64,000 nt of DNA, from assembly GCA_041060555.1 (NCBI GenBank), contig JBEUDS010000002.1; one strand, given 5' to 3'. A program made the position numbers and the translations under genes. Below, one piece after another: positions 24,895-35,968 of this stretch (its first letter is position 1; every line of letters starts with the position of its first letter). This stretch comes from CAUJIW01 sp963205175. GTDB lineage: Bacteria; Pseudomonadota; Alphaproteobacteria; Sphingomonadales; Sphingomonadaceae. The notes beneath the pieces are model-generated. The model was not told the origin of the DNA. It ran no database searches and saw nothing but the letters and a program-made list of their open reading frames with translations.

Positions 24895-25371
24895 ATGACC
24901 CAGGCACAGGCCACCGACACCGCCTATCAGGGCCGCTTCATTGGCGCTACCCATCGGTTTTCGCTGCGGATCTACTTCGAGGATACGGATGCCGGCGGCG
25001 TCGTCTATCACGCCAACTACCTGAGGTTCATGGAGCGAGCGCGCACGGACATGCTGAGATGCTTCGGCATTGAGCAGCGGTCGGACCTGGAAGCGCCGGG
25101 CGATGCGCGCGGTGTCTATGTCGTCAGCAGACTTGCCATCGACTATCGCCGGCCGGCCTACCTTGATGACGTGCTGACCGTGGTCAGCACGGTGGAGGCG
25201 GTGACCGCCGCCAGCTGCACCATGCGCCAGCGGATCGAACGGGCTGGCGAGCTGCTGACCGAGGCGACCGTCGTCGCCGCCTATGTGGGAAAGGGTGGCC
25301 GGCCACGGCGCCAGCCGGTATCGTGGCGCCAACAATTTGAAGCGTTGGCTGACGCCGCGCGCAACAGTTAG
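24895..25371 (+). CDS. ybgC: tol-pal system acyl-CoA thioesterase YbgC
   Basis: 158 residues. A hot-dog fold thioesterase: RIYFEDTDAGGVVYHANYLRFMERARTD carries the catalytic Asp of this 4-hydroxybenzoyl-CoA thioesterase type. In many proteobacteria it is the first gene of the tol-pal operon and acts on acyl-CoA or acyl-ACP linked to phospholipid synthesis. It lies 10 bases after ruvB and just before tolQ. Confidence 0.94.
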   Translation: MTQAQATDTAYQGRFIGATHRFSLRIYFEDTDAGGVVYHANYLRFMERARTDMLRCFGIEQRSDLEAPGDARGVYVVSRLAIDYRRPAYLDDVLTVVSTVEAVTAASCTMRQRIERAGELLTEATVVAAYVGKGGRPRRQPVSWRQQFEALADAARNS

Positions 25372-25380
25372 GGATTGAGG

Positions 25381-26094
25381 ATGGACCAGGCCGTCAACTC
25401 GGTTGCTTTGCCTTTGAATCACGTGGATTATTCTGTCTGGTCGCTGTTCCTCCAGGCCGACGTGGTCGTCAAGCTGGTGATGATCGGACTGGTTGTCGCG
25501 TCCATCTGGTCGTGGGCGATCATGATCGACAAGGGGCGTCGGGCACGCCACATCAAACGCGAGGCGGACAGCTTCGAGGATGCCTTCTGGTCCGGCAATT
25601 CGCTCGACAAGCTGCACGACAAGGCGAAGAAGCGCGCCGATCACCCGTTCGCGATGGTGTTCGTGGCGGCGATGGAGGAATGGCGCCGCTCTTTCACCGG
25701 CGCGCGGGTCGACAAGGCGTCGATCAAGCAGCGGCTGGCGACGGTGATGCGTGTCACCTTCGAGCGCGAGATGGACAAGCTGGAAGGCAGCCTGGTCTAT
25801 CTGGCGACAGTGGGCTCGGTGGCGCCGTTCGTGGGTCTGTTCGGCACGGTCTGGGGCATCATGCGCGCCTTCACCGGCATCGCCCAGACCCAGAACACCA
25901 CGCTGGCGGTGGTGGCGCCGGGCATCGCGGAGGCGTTGTTCGCGACCGCCATCGGCCTTGTCGCCGCCATTCCGGCGGTGATCGGCTACAACAAGATCCA
26001 GGGTGATGTCGCCCGCTATGGCAACCGGCTGTCCACCTTCTGTGACGAGTTTCACGCCATCCTGTCGCGCCAGCTCGACGAGAAGGTGGACTGA
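25381..26094 (+). CDS. tolQ: Tol-Pal system protein TolQ
   Basis: 237 residues from an ATG at 25381, after GGGATTGAGG. It is an inner-membrane stator channel protein for outer-membrane constriction at division. The first transmembrane segment is at about 22-45 (VKLVMIGLVVASIWSWAIMID). The central pair is near 140-200, with GSVAPFVGLFGTVWGIM and EALFATAIGLVAAIPAVIGYNK. It overlaps tolR by one base (TGATG). It is distinct from the ExbB at 1070. Confidence 0.96.
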   Translation: MDQAVNSVALPLNHVDYSVWSLFLQADVVVKLVMIGLVVASIWSWAIMIDKGRRARHIKREADSFEDAFWSGNSLDKLHDKAKKRADHPFAMVFVAAMEEWRRSFTGARVDKASIKQRLATVMRVTFEREMDKLEGSLVYLATVGSVAPFVGLFGTVWGIMRAFTGIAQTQNTTLAVVAPGIAEALFATAIGLVAAIPAVIGYNKIQGDVARYGNRLSTFCDEFHAILSRQLDEKVD

Positions 26095-26528
26095 TGGCCT
26101 TCCACGTCATCCCGTCGTCCAGTGGCGGCTCGCGCCGGCGCCGGCCGATGGCGGACATCAACGTTACTCCGCTGGTGGATGTGATGCTGGTGCTGCTCAT
26201 CATCTTCATGGTGACGGCGCCGCTGCTGGTGGCCGGTGTTCAGGTGGACCTGCCGGACTCGCGTGCCAAGGCGCTGTCATCGGACAACACGCCGGTACAG
26301 ATCTCCATTGACGGGCAGGGGCAGGTGTTCATCGATCGTCAGCCGATCGAGGTCGCGGCGCTGGGGCCGAAGCTGGCCGCGATTGCCCAGGCCCGCACCG
26401 ACCAGCCGCGGGTCTATGTGCGCGCCGACAGCGGGCTGGATTACGGCCTGGTGATGCGGGTGGTCGGCGAAATCAATGCCGCCGGCCTGAAGAAGGTGGC
26501 GCTTGTCACCGAACAGAAGGGCCGTTGA
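26094..26528 (+). CDS. tolR: Tol-Pal system protein TolR
   Basis: 144 residues. ExbD/TolR family: MADINVTPLVDVMLVLLIIFMVTAPLL contains the single membrane helix with the proton-carrying Asp. A periplasmic domain follows, ending GLKKVALVTEQ. It works with TolQ to energise TolA. It is translationally coupled to tolQ. Confidence 0.95.
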   Translation: MAFHVIPSSSGGSRRRRPMADINVTPLVDVMLVLLIIFMVTAPLLVAGVQVDLPDSRAKALSSDNTPVQISIDGQGQVFIDRQPIEVAALGPKLAAIAQARTDQPRVYVRADSGLDYGLVMRVVGEINAAGLKKVALVTEQKGR

Positions 26529-26545
26529 CGGTGAAGGACTGAGCG

Positions 26546-27316
26546 GTGGAGCGATCCAGCCTTGCCATGTCCGGAGGCATGCACGCGGCGGTACTTGCCG
26601 CGGTGCTGTTCGCGTGGCCGGCTTCCAGGGTGATCAACGAGGCAACCGAGCCGGTGACGGTGGAGGTTCTCACCGTCGACGAGCTGACCCGGATGACCGA
26701 AATGCCCAAGCCGTCGATGGCGGCGGCGCCGCGCGAGACCAGTGCGCCGGATCAGGCCCAGGCGGAAAGTCAGCAGGAGCCCGAGCCTGCGGAAACGTCG
26801 GCCGATATGCCCCCGCTGCCGGACCAGAAGCCCAAGCCGGAGAAGGCGCCCGCCGACAAGCCGCAACTTGATGCCTCCCGGCTGGAAAACCTGATCGACA
26901 AGAGCCTCAAGCAGGCCAATCGCAAGCCGCTCAATGTTTCCGAGCTTGCCAAGACGCTGGAGAAGGACATCGCCAAGAAGGCGGTGCTGGACGTGCGGGC
27001 GGCGATCACGCTCCAGCAGCTGATGGATGCCCAGGTGTCGCGCTGTTTCAATCCGCCGACCGGCGGCTCCGATGTCGCCAACATGACGGTGACACTCCGG
27101 TTGCGGCTTGACCCGGAGGGCAAGATCGTCGATCCGCCGGTGATCGTGCGCCAGACCGGCATGACGGAGGGCAACCGCGCCTACGCCCAGGCGCTCGCCA
27201 GTGCCGCCCGTCGCGCGGTCATCAAGTGCGCGCCCTATGACCTGCCCAAGGAGCTGGCGCCGGTGTGGGCGGGCCAGGAACTGGAACTGAATTTCGATCC
27301 GTCACGACTGATGTGA
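26546..27316 (+). CDS. tolA: Tol-Pal system protein TolA (alphaproteobacterial type)
   Basis: 256 residues with a GTG start. An N-terminal membrane helix (SGGMHAAVLAAVLFAW) is followed by a charged periplasmic linker rich in Pro, Glu, Lys and Gln (PDQKPKPEKAPADKP). The C-terminal TolA/TonB-like domain has the LQQLMDAQVSRCFNPPTGG and LRLRLDPEGKIVDPP features. It spans the periplasm to contact Pal and TolB. It is shorter than the enterobacterial protein, as is common in this class. It is 17 bases after tolR. Confidence 0.93.
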   Translation: MERSSLAMSGGMHAAVLAAVLFAWPASRVINEATEPVTVEVLTVDELTRMTEMPKPSMAAAPRETSAPDQAQAESQQEPEPAETSADMPPLPDQKPKPEKAPADKPQLDASRLENLIDKSLKQANRKPLNVSELAKTLEKDIAKKAVLDVRAAITLQQLMDAQVSRCFNPPTGGSDVANMTVTLRLRLDPEGKIVDPPVIVRQTGMTEGNRAYAQALASAARRAVIKCAPYDLPKELAPVWAGQELELNFDPSRLM

Positions 27317-27327
27317 GGGGAAGCATC

Positions 27328-28683
27328 GTGAAGCGCCTGCTGTTGTCCATTTTCGCCCTGCTGCTGACGTCGGCCCAGCCGGCCTGGGCCGTGCTCAAGA
27401 TCGACATCACCGGCGGCGCCGTGCAGCCGATGCCGGTGGCCGTGCCGTCCTTCCCGGCCGTGGCGCCCATCACCACCCAGTTCGGTACCGCGAGCGAACT
27501 GGGACGGCAGGTGGCGCAGGTGGTGTCGGCCGATCTGGAGCGTTCAGGCCTGTTCCGGGTCATTGACCCGCGCGCCTTCACGACGACCGTGCAGGTGGGC
27601 GACGTGCAGCGGCCGCAGTTCCCGGCCTGGCGCACCGTGGCCGCGCAGGCGCTGGTGACCGGTTACACCCAGGTCAATGCTGACGGATCGCTGCTGGTCG
27701 CGTGCTATGTCTATGACGTGTTCGGCGAGGAGGAAATCGGCCGCAACGGCTTCACTGCCCGCTCGCCCAGGGACTGGCGGCGTGCCGCCCACAAGTGCGC
27801 TGATTTCGTCTATTCCAAGATCACCGGCGAGAAGGGCTATTTCGATAGCCGGATCGTCTACATCGCTGAAACGGGTTCGAAGAAGAACCGTATCAAGCGG
27901 CTGGCGATCATGGATCAGGATGGCGCCAACCACCAGTATCTCACCGCCGGCCAGACACTGGTGCTGACGCCGCGCTTCTCGCCGACGCAGCAGCAGATCA
28001 CCTACATGTCATACTTCCAGAACCGGCCGCGGGTGTTCATCTACGACCTGCCGCGCGGTCGTCAGGAGCTGCTGGGCGACTTTCCCAACATGAGCTTCGC
28101 GCCGCGCTTCGCGCCGGATGGCAACAGCGTGGTGATGAGCCTGAGCCAGGCCGGCAATGCCGAAATCTTCACCATGGATCTGCGGACCCGCCAGTTGCGC
28201 CAGCTCACCCGCTCGCCGGCGATCGATACGGCGCCGTCCTATTCGCCCGACGGCAGCAAGATCGTGTTCGAGAGCGATCGCGGCGGTACGCAGCAGCTCT
28301 ATGTGATGAACGCCGACGGTTCCAACCCGCAGCGCATCTCGTTCGATCGCAACAATGCCCGGGCGAAGTATGGCACGCCGGTGTGGTCGCCGCGCGGCGA
28401 CCTGATCGCCTTCACCAAGATGTCGGAAGGCAAGTTCCGCATCGGCGTCATGCGGCCTGACGGATCAGGGGAGCGGTTGCTGACCGACGCCTGGCAGGAT
28501 GAGGGGCCGACCTGGTCACCCAATGGCCGTGTCATCCTGTTTTTCCGCAGCGAGAAATATGGTCCGGGTGGTACCGGTGGCGGGTCGTCTCTGTGGTCGA
28601 TCGACCTGACCGGCCAGAATGAGCGGCGGATCGCGACGCCCCAGGATGCTTCCGATCCGGCATGGTCGCCGCTACTACCATGA
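27328..28683 (+). CDS. tolB: Tol-Pal system beta-propeller protein TolB
   Basis: 451 residues from a GTG at 27328 after GAGGGGAAG. A signal peptide (KRLLLSIFALLLTSAQPAWA) is followed by an N-terminal domain and a six-bladed propeller with repeated PRFSPTQQQITYMSY-, PRFAPDGNSVVMSLS- and PSYSPDGSKIVFESDR-type blades. It is periplasmic and links TolA to Pal. It lies 11 bases after tolA. The longer frame starting at 27265 overlaps tolA and lacks a signal peptide at its start. Confidence 0.96.
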   Translation: MKRLLLSIFALLLTSAQPAWAVLKIDITGGAVQPMPVAVPSFPAVAPITTQFGTASELGRQVAQVVSADLERSGLFRVIDPRAFTTTVQVGDVQRPQFPAWRTVAAQALVTGYTQVNADGSLLVACYVYDVFGEEEIGRNGFTARSPRDWRRAAHKCADFVYSKITGEKGYFDSRIVYIAETGSKKNRIKRLAIMDQDGANHQYLTAGQTLVLTPRFSPTQQQITYMSYFQNRPRVFIYDLPRGRQELLGDFPNMSFAPRFAPDGNSVVMSLSQAGNAEIFTMDLRTRQLRQLTRSPAIDTAPSYSPDGSKIVFESDRGGTQQLYVMNADGSNPQRISFDRNNARAKYGTPVWSPRGDLIAFTKMSEGKFRIGVMRPDGSGERLLTDAWQDEGPTWSPNGRVILFFRSEKYGPGGTGGGSSLWSIDLTGQNERRIATPQDASDPAWSPLLP

Positions 28684-28736
28684 AATTTATCGGACAATCG
28701 GAATTGTTCATCTAATATTCATGTGCAGTGTGTTGC

Positions 28737-28764
28737 TTGAACGCCACCGATAGTGTTCTATAAC
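28737..28764 (+). promoter_or_regulatory. candidate sigma-70-type promoter for pal
   Basis: TTGAAC (-35) and TATAAC (-10) are separated by 16 bases. The expected transcription start near 28771 lies just upstream of the preferred pal ATG at 28798. This gives pal expression independent of the upstream tol genes, in line with its need for a large protein excess. Confidence 0.55.
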
Positions 28765-28797
28765 CACAATATGGCTGTTGGAGCTGCGAGGAAGACG

Positions 28798-29334
28798 ATG
28801 CGCACGAATCTCAAATTGATCGCCCTGATGAGTGGTGTGGCCCTGATGGCCGCTTGTGCGAAGAAGGAGGAGCTGCCGCCGCCGCCGCCGCCCGCGCCCG
28901 CGCCTGCGCCCGTCGAGGCGCCGAAGCCGGTTGACACGGGTCCGGTGACGCCCGCCGTCGTTCCGGGCAGCCTTCAGGATATGATCAACACCGTCGGTTC
29001 CGACCGGGTGTTCTTCGCCTACGACAGCTACGTGCTGGACGCCGATGCCCGCGCCACCCTCGACAAGGAAGCGGCGTGGCTGAAGCAGTATCCGGCGCTG
29101 AAGGTGGCGATCGAGGGTCACTGCGACGAGCGCGGCACCCGTGAGTACAACCTCGCGCTGGGCGACCGTCGCGCCAACGCCGTGCGTAGCTACCTGATTG
29201 CCCAGGGCGTTGATGGCGGCCGCATCAGCACCATTTCCTACGGCAAGGAGCGCCCCGAGGTGCTGGGCTCGGACGAGGAGTCCTGGTCCAAGAACCGGCG
29301 CGGCGTGACTGTGCTGCAGGGCGCGTCGAGCTGA
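28798..29334 (+). CDS. pal: peptidoglycan-associated lipoprotein Pal
   Basis: 178 residues. A lipoprotein signal peptide has the lipobox LMAAC. A Pro/Ala-rich linker follows, then an OmpA-like peptidoglycan-binding domain: VFFAYDSYVLD, VAIEGHCDERGTREYNLALGDRRA and the C-terminal ISTISYGKERP. It anchors the outer membrane to peptidoglycan and is the target of TolA/TolB. I chose the ATG at 28798 (MRTNLKLIALMSG). In-frame starts at 28753 and 28771 overlap or abut the promoter. A terminator follows at 29358. Confidence 0.96.
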   Translation: MRTNLKLIALMSGVALMAACAKKEELPPPPPPAPAPAPVEAPKPVDTGPVTPAVVPGSLQDMINTVGSDRVFFAYDSYVLDADARATLDKEAAWLKQYPALKVAIEGHCDERGTREYNLALGDRRANAVRSYLIAQGVDGGRISTISYGKERPEVLGSDEESWSKNRRGVTVLQGASS

Positions 29335-29357
29335 TCTCAGCGGCGCCTGCGAATCTG

Positions 29358-29394
29358 ACGCTCCGGTGCCACCGCGCCGGAGCGTTTGATTTTT
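29358..29394 (+). terminator. intrinsic terminator after pal
   Basis: A perfect 9-bp stem (ACGCTCCGG/CCGGAGCGT) with a 10-base loop is followed by TTGATTTTT. It ends the pal transcript and separates it from cpoB. Confidence 0.85.
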
Positions 29395-29565
29395 CGGCCC
29401 AATCAGCCTTTGTTTTGCTCTCGCCCGCGTTAGGGTGAGCGACGCTGAGGCGCGCGGCGGTCATGGTGGCCGCGCCGCGCTATCGAACGGAAATCGGCGG
29501 CCTGGTGATGCTGGGGGTACCCTCCTGTGCACTGACCGGTCGCCACGACAGGGAGACCCGAGCCG

Positions 29566-30432
29566 ATGCTCAACCGTCGTCTTGTGTCCATGATTGCGAT
29601 CGTGGCCGTTGTCCTGCCATCCGTGGCCCAGGCGCAGACCGCTGCTGATATCGACAAGCGGGTCGGCAAGCTCGAATCCGAGATGAGGGCGGTACAGCGC
29701 AAGGTATTCCCGGGTGGATCGCCCAAGTATTTCGAGCCGGAAGTCGCGTTGCCCGGCGGACAGCCGGGTGTGGCGCCGCCGCAACAGGACTCCGGTGCCA
29801 CCAACCTGCTGCCGGAACTGCAGACCCGCCTGCAGCTGCTGGAACAGCAGGTGGCATCGCTCACCGGCCTGGTCGAGCAGTCGGGGTTCCGTATCCGTCA
29901 GCTGGAGGATCAGCTCACCCGGCTGAAGTCGGACACCGAGTTCCGCTTCGGCGAGCTTGAGGGCAGTCCGCAGGCCCGCGCCGCTGGCGGCGCCGTCGCG
30001 GCGCCGGCCAAGGAGCCGGAAGTCGCCGCCAGGACGTCCGTCGATCCGGTGGAGCAGCAGTATCGCGATGCCTATGCCTATGTGACGGCGAAGGACTACG
30101 ATCGCGCCGAGGCGGCCTTGAAGGCGTTTGTCGAGAAGAACCCGAAAGCCGGTCAGGCGGCCTCCGCCCAGTACTGGGTGGGGCGGACCCACATGGCGCG
30201 CCGGCAGTACGCCGAGGCCGCGATGGCCTTCCTGGATGTCTATCAGAAGTATCCCAAGAGCGATCGCGCCCCCGACAGTCTGCTCTGGCTTGGCGACGCC
30301 CTGACCCAGTGGGGCAAGCCCGAGGAAGCCTGCCGCGCCTACAACAGCCTTCAGACCAGCTATCCGGCCAAGGTGACGGGTGACCTCAAGGTGAGGCTGG
30401 AGCAGAGCCGCAAGAAGGCAAAATGTGGGTGA
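29566..30432 (+). CDS. cpoB: Tol-Pal cell division coordinator CpoB (YbgF)
   Basis: 288 residues. A signal peptide (MIAIVAVVLPSVAQAQ) is followed by an N-terminal coiled coil (IDKRVGKLESEMRAVQ and LLEQQVASLTGLVEQSGFRIRQLEDQL). The C-terminal TPR domain (YRDAYAYVTAKDYDRAEAALKAF through WLGDALTQWGKPEEACRAYN) completes it. In E. coli CpoB coordinates peptidoglycan synthesis with outer-membrane constriction. Its last codons overlap the tilS start. Confidence 0.94.
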   Translation: MLNRRLVSMIAIVAVVLPSVAQAQTAADIDKRVGKLESEMRAVQRKVFPGGSPKYFEPEVALPGGQPGVAPPQQDSGATNLLPELQTRLQLLEQQVASLTGLVEQSGFRIRQLEDQLTRLKSDTEFRFGELEGSPQARAAGGAVAAPAKEPEVAARTSVDPVEQQYRDAYAYVTAKDYDRAEAALKAFVEKNPKAGQAASAQYWVGRTHMARRQYAEAAMAFLDVYQKYPKSDRAPDSLLWLGDALTQWGKPEEACRAYNSLQTSYPAKVTGDLKVRLEQSRKKAKCG

Positions 30433-31435
30433 TGACGCGTCGTCGCTGCCGCTGACCGTCGAGGCGGTGCGCGCGGCGATCGCGCGGGTGGCGGCGCCAT
30501 CCGGTCTCGACATCGCGCGCGTGCCGCTTGCCGTGGCGGTTTCGGGCGGTGCTGACAGTCTGGCGCTGGTCCTGCTTGCCGCCGAGGCCTTTCCCGGCCG
30601 GGTGACGGGTGTTACCGTCGATCATGGTCTGCGGCCCGAGGCGGCCGCCGAAGCGGTGCAGGTGCAGGGCTGGCTCGGGCGCCACGGGATTCCTCACGCC
30701 ACCGTTCGCTGGGAAGGCGAGAAGCCGTCCGGTAACCTTCAGGCGACGGCGCGACTGGCGCGCTATCGGCTGCTGGCGGCGTGGTGCCGTGCGAACGGGG
30801 TGTCGGTTCTGTTGTCCGCCCATCATCAGGATGACGTCGCCGAGACGCTGCTCCAGCGGCTGTCGCGCGGCAGTGGCCTTGCCGGACTGGCGGCGATGCC
30901 GGCCCTGCGGCGCCTTGACGACGGCGTGGACGGCGTGTGGCTGGCCCGGCCGCTGCTGGACGTACCCCGCGCCCGGCTGCGGGCAACGCTCGCCGCCCGC
31001 GGGCAGGCCTGGGTCGAGGATCCCAGCAATGGCGATGATCGCTTCGATCGCGCCCGCGCAAGACGATGGCTGGAGACCCAGCCGGATCTGTCGGCGCGGC
31101 GGCTGGCCCTGGCGGCGCATCACCTCGCCGAGGCGGACAGCGCGATCCATTGGATGGTGAAGCGCCATCTGGCGGGGTATGTGGCACGCCGCGAGGACGG
31201 GGCGGTCGCCGTGGCCGATCCCGCCGCCTTCCTCGATGTGCCGGGAGAGGTCTTGCGCCGGAGCGTCGCCTGGTGTCTGGGCGCCGTCGTCGCCGGCGCC
31301 ACGCCAAGGGGTGCCGCGCTCGACCGGCTGATCAGCAGCTTGCGTGCCGGCCGGCCGTCCACGCTGGCGGGATGCCAGGCTGGCTTTGAGCGTGGCAGCC
31401 TGGTTTTCCGCCCTGAGGCGCCGCGCCGCCACTGA
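30425..31435 (+). CDS. tilS: tRNA(Ile)-lysidine synthase
   Basis: 336 residues with a GTG start that overlaps the cpoB stop by 8 bases. It modifies C34 of tRNA-Ile(CAU) to lysidine so that AUA is read. The PP-loop ATP motif SGGADSLAL, the DHGLRPEAAAEA segment and HHQDDVAETLLQRL are diagnostic of the N-type synthetase fold. The C-terminal part is short compared with E. coli TilS, as in many alphaproteobacteria. Confidence 0.93.
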   Translation: MGDDASSLPLTVEAVRAAIARVAAPSGLDIARVPLAVAVSGGADSLALVLLAAEAFPGRVTGVTVDHGLRPEAAAEAVQVQGWLGRHGIPHATVRWEGEKPSGNLQATARLARYRLLAAWCRANGVSVLLSAHHQDDVAETLLQRLSRGSGLAGLAAMPALRRLDDGVDGVWLARPLLDVPRARLRATLAARGQAWVEDPSNGDDRFDRARARRWLETQPDLSARRLALAAHHLAEADSAIHWMVKRHLAGYVARREDGAVAVADPAAFLDVPGEVLRRSVAWCLGAVVAGATPRGAALDRLISSLRAGRPSTLAGCQAGFERGSLVFRPEAPRRH

Positions 31436-31572
31436 CCGGCGGTGTTTCGTCGCGGGTTCGCCCGGCTTCGCCGAGATGCGACGATCGGGCAGTTGTCTCG
31501 CGGCGCGGAGAGCTTATCTTAACATCAAACGGCGCATTGTCTGGTCAAGGCGCCTTTAGTGTAGGAACAAGC

Positions 31573-33519
<1,947 letters not shown>

Positions 33520-33564
33520 GCCCGTCACGGGCGGCAACGTCCTGGCGTTTGTCAACGCGCGACC

Positions 33565-33593
33565 TGGCCGGGCTTGTCCCGGCCATTTCTTTT
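33565..33593 (+). terminator. intrinsic terminator after ftsH
   Basis: A perfect 8-bp stem (TGGCCGGG/CCCGGCCA) with a CTTGT loop is followed by TTTCTTTT, 46 bases after the ftsH stop. folP then starts at 33641 and would need its own promoter or readthrough. Confidence 0.8.
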
Positions 33594-33640
33594 GGTGATA
33601 CCCGAGGGGGTACCACCATCCTGCCTGAACGAGGCCGCCG

Positions 33641-34816
33641 ATGCCCGACCGCGCCCCAGATCACGTCCCCGATCCCGTTCATGACATTGCTGCCTTCGCG
33701 GCCCTGCCGGCGGACGCCAGGATCTATCTACGGCCCACCGGCTTCACCGAGACGCCGTTCGATGATCCCGCCGGCTGCCGCCGGCTCGCCGGCGGACTGA
33801 CCTGGTTCGGCCTGGTCCAGGTGATCGCGCGGGTTGGCGTCCGGCGGGTGGCCAGCGTCGTGATGCCGGTGGCCGATGTCGAGGCGCTGATCGCCCGCCT
33901 GCCGGAGGCCGCACAGGCGCGCGCCGTGGCCCAGTGGCAGGCGCTGTGCGGCGTGCGCGCGCCGCTGGCGCTGCGCGGTGGGGCACGGATGCTGCGTTTC
34001 GATCGCCCGCATGTCATGGGCATCCTCAACCTGACGCCGGACAGCTTCTCCGACGGCGGCCGCAATGCTGAACCGGTGGCGGCGGCGGGAGCCGCGTTCA
34101 ACATGGCCGCCGACGGCGCGGCGCTGGTGGATGTCGGCGCGGAATCAACCCGGCCGGGCGCCAAGCCGGTGTGGGAGGGCGACGAGATCGAGCGGCTGCG
34201 CCCGGTGGTGGCCCGCTTCCAGGACAGCGAGCTGTTGTGGTCGATCGACACCCGCAAGGCCGCGGTGATGCGCTTCGCGCTGGCGGCGGGGGCGGCGATC
34301 GTCAACGACGTCTCGGCGCTGACCTATGACGAGCAGGCGCTGGGGGTGGTGGCGGCGAGCGAGTGCCCGGTGGTGCTGATGCACCATCAGGGCGACCCGC
34401 AGTCGATGCAGGACCGGCCGCAGTATGACGATGCCCTGCTCGACGTCTATGACTGGCTGGCGGCGCGTATCGCGGCGTGCGAGGCGGCCGGTATCGCGCG
34501 GACCCGGCTCATCGTCGATCCCGGCATCGGCTTCGGCAAGAGCGTCCGCCACAACATGGAGCTGCTCAACGGTCTCGGCCTGTTCCACGCGCTGGGCTGC
34601 CCCATCCTGCTCGGTGTCAGTCGCAAACGCTTCGTCGGCGCGCTGTCGCGCGGCGAGGACGCTTCGGAACGGCTGCCGGGAACGCTGGTGGCGCTGGCGC
34701 GCGGGCTGGACCAGGGGGCGCAGCTGCTGCGCGTCCACGACGTGCCGGAGGCCGTGCAGGCGCTCAAGGTCTGGCAGGGGATGCGCGACGCCGCGCTGTC
34801 GCTGGCGATCGGCTGA
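33641..34816 (+). CDS. folP: dihydropteroate synthase
   Basis: 391 residues. It condenses 4-aminobenzoate with dihydropterin pyrophosphate in folate synthesis and is the sulfonamide target. The catalytic domain starts near residue 120: VMGILNLTPDSFSDGG, DVGAESTRPGA, STRKAA-like DTRKAAVM, VDPGIGFGKSVRHN and LLGVSRKRFVGA are all present. An N-terminal extension of about 115 residues (RIYLRPTGFTETP...) is not part of the core enzyme. Its role is unknown, although related extensions occur in alphaproteobacterial FolP. The stop codon lies in a 19-bp tandem duplication. Confidence 0.94.
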   Translation: MPDRAPDHVPDPVHDIAAFAALPADARIYLRPTGFTETPFDDPAGCRRLAGGLTWFGLVQVIARVGVRRVASVVMPVADVEALIARLPEAAQARAVAQWQALCGVRAPLALRGGARMLRFDRPHVMGILNLTPDSFSDGGRNAEPVAAAGAAFNMAADGAALVDVGAESTRPGAKPVWEGDEIERLRPVVARFQDSELLWSIDTRKAAVMRFALAAGAAIVNDVSALTYDEQALGVVAASECPVVLMHHQGDPQSMQDRPQYDDALLDVYDWLAARIAACEAAGIARTRLIVDPGIGFGKSVRHNMELLNGLGLFHALGCPILLGVSRKRFVGALSRGEDASERLPGTLVALARGLDQGAQLLRVHDVPEAVQALKVWQGMRDAALSLAIG

Positions 34817-34838
34817 GGCGCTGGCGATCGGCTGAGGC
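34801..34838. repeat. 19-bp tandem duplication over the folP stop codon
   Basis: GCTGGCGATCGGCTGAGGC occurs twice in direct succession (34801-34819 and 34820-34838) without mismatch. The TGA inside the first copy is the folP stop codon. Confidence 0.95.
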
Positions 34839-34888
34839 GCGTGGGAGAGCAGGTGACCCTTGTCGCCCGCTCTCCTGGCCGTTGCCGT

Positions 34889-35968
34889 TTACGCGGCGAG
34901 GGTCGGATAGTCGGTGTAGCCGGCGGCGCCACCGCCATAGAGGGTCTTTTTGTCCAGCTCGTTGAGCGGCGCGCCCTGGCGCAGGCGTTCGACGAGATCG
35001 GGATTGCTGATAAACGGCCGGCCGAAGGCGATCAGGTCGGCCTGACCGTTGGCGATCGCGGCCTCGGCCATCGCCGCCGTGTAGCCGTTATTGGCGATCC
35101 AGGCACCGTGGTAGCGCTGGCGCAGCGCGGCATAGTCGAACGCCGGCTCGTCGCGCGGGCCGCCGGTGACGCCCTCGATCATGTGAATGAACACCGGTTG
35201 CAGCGCATCAAGCTGCTCGACGACGTAATTGAACAGCGGCTGCGGGTTGCTGTCGGAGATGCCGTTGACCAGCGTCACCGGTGACAGCCGGATGCCGGTG
35301 CGGGCCGCGCCGATCTCGCCGATTACCGCCTGCATCACCTCCAGCAGCAACCGGGCGCGGTTCTCGATCGAGCCACCATAGGCGTCGGTGCGGTGGTTGG
35401 CGGCGTCTTTCAGGAACTGATCGATGAGATAGCCGTTGGCGGCATGGACCTCGACGCCATCGAAGCCGGCGGCAATGGCGTTGCGCGCCGCCAGCCGGTA
35501 GCTCTCGACGATGCCGGGCAGTTCCGCCAGCGCCAGCGCACGCGGCGCCGAGGTGTCGATGAAGCGGCCGGCGACATAGGTCTTGGCCTCGGCGGTGATC
35601 GCCGATGGCGCGACCGGTGCCACGCCGCCCGGCTGCAGGCTGGTGTGGGAGATGCGCCCGACATGCCAGAGCTGCAGGAAGATGCGGCCGCCGGCGGCGT
35701 GCACGGCGTCCGTCACCAGACGCCAGCCGGCCACCTGCTCGGGAGTGTGGATGCCCGGCGTATCCTCATAGCCCTGGCCCTCGGGGCAGACCTGCGAGGC
35801 CTCGGCGACGATCAGCCCGGCGCTGGCGCGCTGGGCGTAATATTCGGCGATCAGCGGCGTCGCCACATTGCCGGGGCCGGCACGGTTGCGGGTGAGCGGC
35901 GCCATGACGACGCGATTGGGCAGATTGATATCACCAAGCCGAAAGGACGAGAACAAGGATGCGGTCAT
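34889..35968 (-). CDS. Old Yellow Enzyme family alkene reductase
   Basis: 359 residues from an ATG at 35968 with AGGAGCTTGTTC upstream. It is an FMN-dependent reductase of activated alkenes, close to N-ethylmaleimide/xenobiotic reductases. Evidence: LPNRVVMAPLTRNRA, the FMN/substrate region FDGVEVHAANGYLIDQFLKD with the conserved His/Asn, NHRTDAYGGSIENRARLLLEV, and the C-terminal DLIAFGRPFISNPDLVERL. The physiological substrate is unknown. It converges on folP. Confidence 0.93.
   Translation of the reverse strand: MTASLFSSFRLGDINLPNRVVMAPLTRNRAGPGNVATPLIAEYYAQRASAGLIVAEASQVCPEGQGYEDTPGIHTPEQVAGWRLVTDAVHAAGGRIFLQLWHVGRISHTSLQPGGVAPVAPSAITAEAKTYVAGRFIDTSAPRALALAELPGIVESYRLAARNAIAAGFDGVEVHAANGYLIDQFLKDAANHRTDAYGGSIENRARLLLEVMQAVIGEIGAARTGIRLSPVTLVNGISDSNPQPLFNYVVEQLDALQPVFIHMIEGVTGGPRDEPAFDYAALRQRYHGAWIANNGYTAAMAEAAIANGQADLIAFGRPFISNPDLVERLRQGAPLNELDKKTLYGGGAAGYTDYPTLAA

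Noticed and set aside
23070..24920. 616-codon minus-strand open frame opposite ruvA/ruvB
   Set aside because: It is the complement of highly conserved ruvAB. GC-rich codon use leaves the antisense frame open, and the translation is His/Arg/Gln-rich with no motif.
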